A program made the position numbers and the translations under genes. The notes below the pieces were generated by a model. It had not been told where the DNA came from and made no database searches. It saw only the letters and a program-made list of their open reading frames with translations. From Macrocystis pyrifera (taxonomy: Eukaryota > Sar > Phaeophyceae > Laminariales > Laminariaceae): a stretch of 64,000 bases of DNA. Position 1 is the stretch's first letter. The number at the start of each line of letters is the position of its first letter. The DNA lies in contig JASSKH010000015.1 of NCBI GenBank assembly GCA_031763025.1, positions 13,296,274-13,360,273 of the forward strand, in the 5' to 3' direction. Shown piece after piece: positions 61,201 through 64,000 of the stretch.

Positions 61201-63675
61201 GCGGTCGAGTTCGATTATTGGTTCGGGGTGGAGGAAGAGGGAATGAGCGTATCATGTACCAGGTAGTATTTACTGGTATATGGAAAGGCACCGATGAGAC
61301 AGGTACATAGTAGTATACCAAATGCGGCATCTAAAAGTGGTCAAACCAGAAACCAACTAAATCGATGCTGCCATCCAATGTAACGAAGTCCACCGCAGAA
61401 GTGGTTCTTAGTACGATGCAGCTCACCTCTCATGCGACTGACCCAACACTTCACGTCGTTTCGCGCTCGGTGCAAGCAATGTCTGCCTGGTCGGTGAAAA
61501 TCCACCGTGCTCCGTCCCGGCACTGTAGGGATGCGAGGGTCTATGGTCATACGACTACATTTATGCATGACACGAGTACAGCCCCTACCCCTCCTACCCC
61601 AGAGTCTATGGTCTTACGACTACGGCCATGCATGATAATGAGTACCTCCCCCCCCCCTCCCTTACCCCCGACCCCCTTTCCCACCGCTCTGCGCGAAACG
61701 GCCTCCGTTGCACTGAGGGATCTCTGCGCGAACGCCTCCGATGCACAGAGGGATATTGGTTCTTGCGCCCGGAACACACCCGCACGACGCTGTCGGCGGT
61801 GTTTTCGGCGGTTTTCCTGCTGCGTTCGCTTTCGGGGGGAAGGGACGGTGACGATGAAAGTGGGGTCGCCTTTAATCCTTTGCGGCCGTGGTTCCGGTTT
61901 TTCGGGTTTTCAGAGACGTTGGCTCCGGAGGAGGTGAGTGGGTATAGCAATCTGGATGGAAACACAAGCAGCGTTTAGGTCTAGATGTGAAGACTAAACG
62001 TTACTTATAGTTCCACCCAGAGTACCCCTTAGGAGTTGCATCCGCGTTTCACTTTTTGGGGAGGGGGCGTACTCATTTGTTGCTTGCCTTAGTCATTTGA
62101 CAATTGACCACGCATCTCTTTCGAGACGGAGCATCGTTTTTTGGGGGGGGGAGAAATACTTGGAAATAGAATGGGATAATTTTTGCAGTAATTTAAAAGT
62201 TTTAAAAGGCTAACCTGACAAAGTGTGGCGGAACATTGTTTTTTTCCGCGCATTCGATGCCACGCGCCTTCAACCTTTTTAACTTCTACCTTGATCCCTT
62301 CTACAGGAGGGCCCGTTTCGGGGACAAACCACTCACTTTCTAAGTAGTTTGTCCTCAAAACGGGACTGCGTTGCTAAAAAGGTTAAGAGCTTCATCCACG
62401 TTTTGTTTTCCGGGGGGGGGACTACTTGAACACGGAGTAAGACCATTTTTGGGGGTAGTTGAAAGTAAAAAAAGCTAGCCTGAATACGGGAGTGAAACGT
62501 GGTCATTCCGTGCATTCCCGGGCGCTCGCTTTGAACCTTTGTCGCCACTGTAGAAAGTAGTCTGCGCTACTCGTAATGTCACGTAGATTGTCACCAACAA
62601 CAAGAGTGCAGTCTTGAAGGGGTTAACAGTTTGACTTCTGCGGAAAATATCCTTCACTGAAGGCCTCTCTTATCAGAGAGCTTTCCCCCCATAGTTTTCA
62701 TACTTGTGTTGTTTTCGATTTTTGTTTTTACCTTCCAGATTTTTCTGACTTTTTTTTTCCAAACATGTGAAATTTGATTTTCCTGATAATTTGCTTCTGA
62801 AGAATTTCACAAATTGTGACACAACGCCTCCGTGTCTTGGTACAGATTTCAAAACATTTTTGAAATTCTGGAAGAAAGCATCTCCGATCAGAAAGTAGTT
62901 TGTTGCTCAGAACAGAGGTGTGAATCGAAAAGAGTTGCCAGAATCCTGTACGGACCGAAACAAACATGTGCGTTTGCACCATCTCAACCAGAGCCTCGTA
63001 CAGAAGAGAAAGTTTCCTTAAGGTCAGGCGTCTCACCCCCCCCCACACCAAAAAATGCATCAAGTAGACTTCAACGCTGCCATCCATGTGCAAGACCGCA
63101 TCAAAAGCGATTCTTGGTAGGATGCGGCTCACCCTTCGTGCGACCCACCGAACACCTCACGGCGCTTCACGCTTGGTGCAAGCAATGCGTTGTTATGTCG
63201 GTGAAAACCCCGACGTGCTCCGTCCCGGCAATGTGGGAATACGAAGGTCTTTGGTCATACGACTACGGCGATGCATGATATCGAGTACGCCCCTTCCCCA
63301 CCCCCCTCTTCAATCGCATGGGTTTCCACTCTCTCGGCTTTTGCGATCAGGTGCCTCGACCACGGCGACGTACCACCGGGGATGGCGACACCCCTGTCCC
63401 CCTGCCATCGACCCTTCCTCAAGAATCCCTCCAAGCACTAGGAAACCTAGGGGAGTCTTCTTTTTCCGCTGTCGGCATGGAGTACCACGGACCAGCACAG
63501 GGCCCGGCAGCTAGCACCTGCCCGCTTACAGGTGAAGCCCGTGATCGCCGAGAACTTACAGTCTGTGGTCGAGGTTCTTGTGGGCGGTTTAGGCGGGACA
63601 GGGGCCGGGGATGTTTGGATCGACATGAGGGACTCTTTCCGGAACAGGCGCTATCAGGGGAGGCGCGGACGCGAG
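54780..63675 (+). CDS. Multi-exon membrane protein of unknown function (model)
   Basis: The model joins 54780-54888, 54998-55182, 56796-57005, 58105-58455, 58908-59330, 60447-60774, 61749-61933 and 63532-63675. All internal phases agree (1, 0, 0, 0, 0, 1, 0), and the first seven exons give exactly 597 codons. Residues 1-98 contain a Gln run and a WACCAWGDDLFGDL segment. Residues 99-168 are soluble-looking. About 200-285 and 286-330 hold at least three hydrophobic segments (WALLLFDPFLLEAVAVL, FLAVLLVSAACYTLAGFAFV, VTLGLIAPLTLAA). About 385-410 holds another (ALLLVLPDLLTVLACAFAGA), and about 520-530 and 550-560 two weaker ones. Gly/Ser/Arg-rich loops separate them. I do not recognise the family. 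Splitting into two genes (54.8-57.0 and 58.1-63.7 kb) is possible. The gene may continue past 63675. Confidence 0.45.
54998..55182 (+). CDS. Exon 2 of the membrane-protein model
   Basis: Ten T then GTGGCAG form the acceptor. Two bases complete Ser, and 61 codons end ATCAAG|GTGTGT. It reads MASDGAWACCAWGDDLFGDL, then GTLQDLLSHYFTADVAMMMA and TGLLGAIK. The internal ATG has good context and could be an alternative start. A (CTG)n run begins 27 bp into the following intron. Confidence 0.6.
55209..55270. repeat. (CTG)n run just after a splice donor
   Basis: About 20 CTG/TTG trinucleotides in the intron after exon 2. A potentially length-variable repeat close to a donor. Confidence 0.9.
55600..55708 (+). 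repeat. 18-bp repeat ending in a splice-acceptor-like site
   Basis: CCGAAGCGTTGTTCTAAT is repeated three times plus a fourth unit that ends TTGTTGCAG. Each unit ends in a branch-point-like CTAAT. A ten-codon frame (VEVSHANGTY) and stop follow, phase-compatible with exon 2. This could be an alternative terminal exon. Confidence 0.6.
55860..56215. repeat. GATC-type repeat copy with GTGATCTAAAGGGA units
   Basis: AGATCAGATAGATCAGATCC, two GTGATCTGTGTGATCTAAAG units, then GATCCACAACAATAATATCG. Same family as at 36370 and 50740. Confidence 0.65.
56796..57005 (+). CDS. Exon 3 of the membrane-protein model
   Basis: The acceptor TTTCACCCAG is followed by 70 codons in phase 0, ending AAG|GTACGT. It reads ELALRNHESATRWPTADIQQ, then YDLYSDDIFIIQFRNHGSHV, then CCGQELLPLSYHSSDVACHF and GREHK. 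The composition is normal and surrounded by repeats, which favours a real exon. A second acceptor (TTTTTATTATTCAG) lies inside at 56906. The family is unknown. The Cys/His content is notable but forms no classic zinc finger. Confidence 0.55.
57060..57360. repeat. AACGCCTCCGTGAGGGGATA repeats
   Basis: Five or six loose units of about 50-60 bp with CGCCTC..GAGGGG..ATAC. Related single units lie at 34270, 55850, 56600 and 57860. Confidence 0.7.
57400..57800. repeat. TACCGAACTTACCGAAGTGTCGG minisatellite
   Basis: About seven units of 45-55 bp, each with CCGAACTTACCGAAG and GGGTACCGGTAT variants. Confidence 0.85.
58105..58455 (+). CDS. Exon 4 of the membrane-protein model
   Basis: The acceptor TTTGTCGACAG is followed by 117 codons in phase 0, ending ATTG|GTGAGC. 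Hydrophobic segments LAFGGVFIIRAGRWALLLF and FLAVLLVSAACYTLAGFAFV flank an acidic Gly/Glu loop, ending in VRRLMGHRL. A second frame is open for 50 codons only. A 56-base exon-like piece at 58553-58608 with good splice sites would break the frame to exon 5, so it is left out. Confidence 0.55.
58770..58907. repeat. C/T-rich tract before exon 5
   Basis: About 130 bp of CT-rich sequence with about 19 C in a row serves as an extreme polypyrimidine tract ending CCCCTAG. Confidence 0.8.
58908..59330 (+). CDS. Exon 5 of the membrane-protein model
   Basis: 141 codons in phase 0 between CCCCTAG and CAG|GTAGGC. It starts IRAPLGVLAEILRAEYVC, then VTLGLIAPLTLAATSSTVS. A Gly/Arg/Glu-rich loop follows, then HSALLLVLPDLLTVLACAFA and a Gly run. 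The two hydrophobic stretches and normal amino-acid mix in their flanks support it. Confidence 0.6.
59423..59529 (+). mobile_element. TTACGG MITE copy 17
   Basis: Complete copy in the intron after exon 5, 93 bp from the donor. The right end is CCCCCGCAA. Confidence 0.85.
59530..59645. repeat. TACTATTGGTAAGTGGTTAG minisatellite
   Basis: Five to six units of about 20 bp directly follow the MITE. Each unit contains GGTAAGTGG, a donor-like string. Confidence 0.85.
60245..60440 (+). repeat. C-tailed repeat X fragment and pyrimidine tract
   Basis: The 3' part of family X ends CATCAGTATGAG plus about 25 C (60366-60391), then CTCCTC repeats that form the pyrimidine tract of exon 6. Confidence 0.8.
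60447..60774 (+). CDS. Exon 6 of the membrane-protein model
   Basis: Acceptor TCCTCCTCAG, 109 codons plus one base, donor CTGG|GTGAGT. It has an Arg run near the start, then SFAQEREFVESREGGTRGRV, LPWFVPSGALGAAFYAVTAG and VFEEVRREHLL. Phase 0 at entry agrees with exon 5. The C-tail of the preceding repeat supplies part of the acceptor tract. Confidence 0.6.
61095..61660 (+). repeat. C-tailed repeat, family X
   Basis: GGGTTGGCGTCGGTTGACGA at the start, CGATGCAGCTCACCTCTCAT, and a duplicated 3' end (CATACGACTACATTTATGCA and TTACGACTACGGCCATGCAT) with GAGTACCTCCCCCCCCCC. Confidence 0.8.
61749..61933 (+). CDS. Exon 7 of the membrane-protein model
   Basis: The acceptor GATGCACAG is weak in pyrimidines but gives the right phase: G|AG forms Glu. 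61 codons follow and end GAGGAG|GTGAGT. It reads GYWFLRPEHTRTTLSAVFSA, then VFLLRSLSGG and FNPLRPWFRFFGFSETLAPE. A second open frame exists, but only this one joins both neighbours. Confidence 0.5.
62065..62140 (-). repeat. C-tailed repeat Y fragment, minus strand
   Basis: GGGGGCGTACTCATTTGTTG, then TTTCGAGACGGAGCATCG. Confidence 0.7.
62276..62386. mobile_element. GTCCCGTTTTGG palindromic MITE, copy f
   Basis: GGGCCCGTTTCGGGGACAAA and the inverse GTTTGTCCTCAAAACGGGAC, ending AAAAAGGTTAAG. Confidence 0.7.
63040..63310 (+). repeat. C-tailed repeat, family X, 3' part
   Basis: GATGCGGCTCACCCTTCGTG to ATGATATCGAGTACGCCCCT, with an interrupted C tail. Confidence 0.75.
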
Positions 63676-63781
63676 GTGTGCAGCGGTTGCCTCCGTGTGC
63701 ATCTGCTGGTGAAGATGGGGGTGCTGGTGAGGGTGGAGGTGTTGGGTGGGATGATGAAGGTGGCGGTATCCTAGGCGCGCT

Positions 63782-63815
<34 letters not shown>

Positions 63816-64000
63816 GAAACGTTCGGCTGGCTAAGAGGCGGCAGGGGGAGAGTACGAGGAGGAGGGAGAGGAAGAGGAGGAGGAAGGGGAGGAGGGGGAG
63901 AAGGAGAAGGAGGAGAAGGAAGGGGAGGAGGAGGAGGAGGAAGAGGAGGGGCGGGGGGAGAAGGAGGCGGAGGACAAGACGAAGCAGGAAGAAAATCGGG
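63351..64000 (+). CDS. Open reading frame to the window edge, Gln and Gly/Arg rich
   Basis: After GCGATCAG at 63350 one frame is open to the end: VPRPRRRTTGDGDTPVPLPS, then mixed sequence, a Gln run from (CAG)n at 63782-63812, and RGG/GGE-rich sequence. It is in phase 0 with exon 7 and so is an alternative to the 63532 exon. The last 160 bases are GGA-repeat DNA, which keeps every frame open, so most of this could be an artefact. Confidence 0.25.
63532..63675 (+). CDS. Exon 8 of the membrane-protein model
   Basis: The acceptor CCGCTTACAG is followed by phase 0 and the peptide VKPVIAENLQSVVEVLVGGL, then GDVWIDMRDSFRNRRYQGRR and GRE, to a possible GAG|GTGTGC donor. Without that donor the frame stops at 63774. 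The peptide looks like normal protein, unlike the other frame, and is preferred. Confidence 0.4.
63780..64000. repeat. (CAG)n and GGA-rich tracts at window end
   Basis: About 11 CAG units and then about 160 bp of GGA/GAG repeats. Similar in composition to the Glu-rich exon at 17.7-18.5 kb. Confidence 0.85.

Overview
This window looks like intron-rich nuclear DNA from a eukaryote. Coding capacity sits in short exons with GT-AG (and at least two GC-AG) splice sites, separated by introns of 0.1-5 kb that are filled with microsatellites, minisatellites, MITEs and SINE-like repeats. There are no operons, Shine-Dalgarno-type starts or long bacterial ORFs. The proteins recognised (a PF03407-type nucleotide-sugar transferase, an EngB/YihA-type GTPase, a DUF1295/steroid-reductase-like membrane protein) and the near-balanced base composition suit a photosynthetic protist, for example a large-genome stramenopile alga. 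That taxonomic guess is inference and no single marker in the window proves it.

Layout. 1-6126: repeats only. 6127-7021 (+): two exons of a DUF1295/5-alpha-reductase-like protein whose other exons I cannot find. 7022-16921: repeats, one SINE-like element and two MITEs. 17433-34627 (+): a six-exon gene whose 765-codon acidic, low-complexity first exon is spliced to a compact glycosyltransferase domain. All intron phases agree and the summed exons give exactly 1022 codons. 34628-40846: tandem arrays, including one that repeats the 3' end of that gene and one that repeats an exon-like unit about five times. 40847-45873 (-): an EngB-type GTPase with motifs G1 to G5 recovered on four phase-consistent exons. 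46000-50400: repeats and two exons of an unknown minus-strand gene. 54780 to about 63675 (+): a phase-consistent chain of eight exons for an unrecognised membrane protein.

The most unusual signal is how the introns are built. Several exon-intron junctions are copied repeatedly into the adjoining intron: both ends of the G1 exon and the 5' end of the third EngB exon, exon 2 of the transferase, and the stop-codon region of the transferase. These introns seem to grow by tandem duplication seeded at splice junctions, leaving decoy splice sites and partial exons. A TA-flanked palindromic MITE (17 near-complete copies, about 105 bp) lies directly against one acceptor and 15 bp from one donor. Two of the five junctions most firmly fixed by protein motifs use GC donors. 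The 9-mer TACC(A/T)GGTA occurs 17 times where about 0.5 is expected. Two repeat families end in GAGTAC followed by a long C run.

Limits: exon calls rest on reading-frame continuity, splice consensus and remembered family motifs. No transcript or database evidence was available, and the functions of the membrane-protein gene and of the 49.6-50.4 kb gene are unknown.
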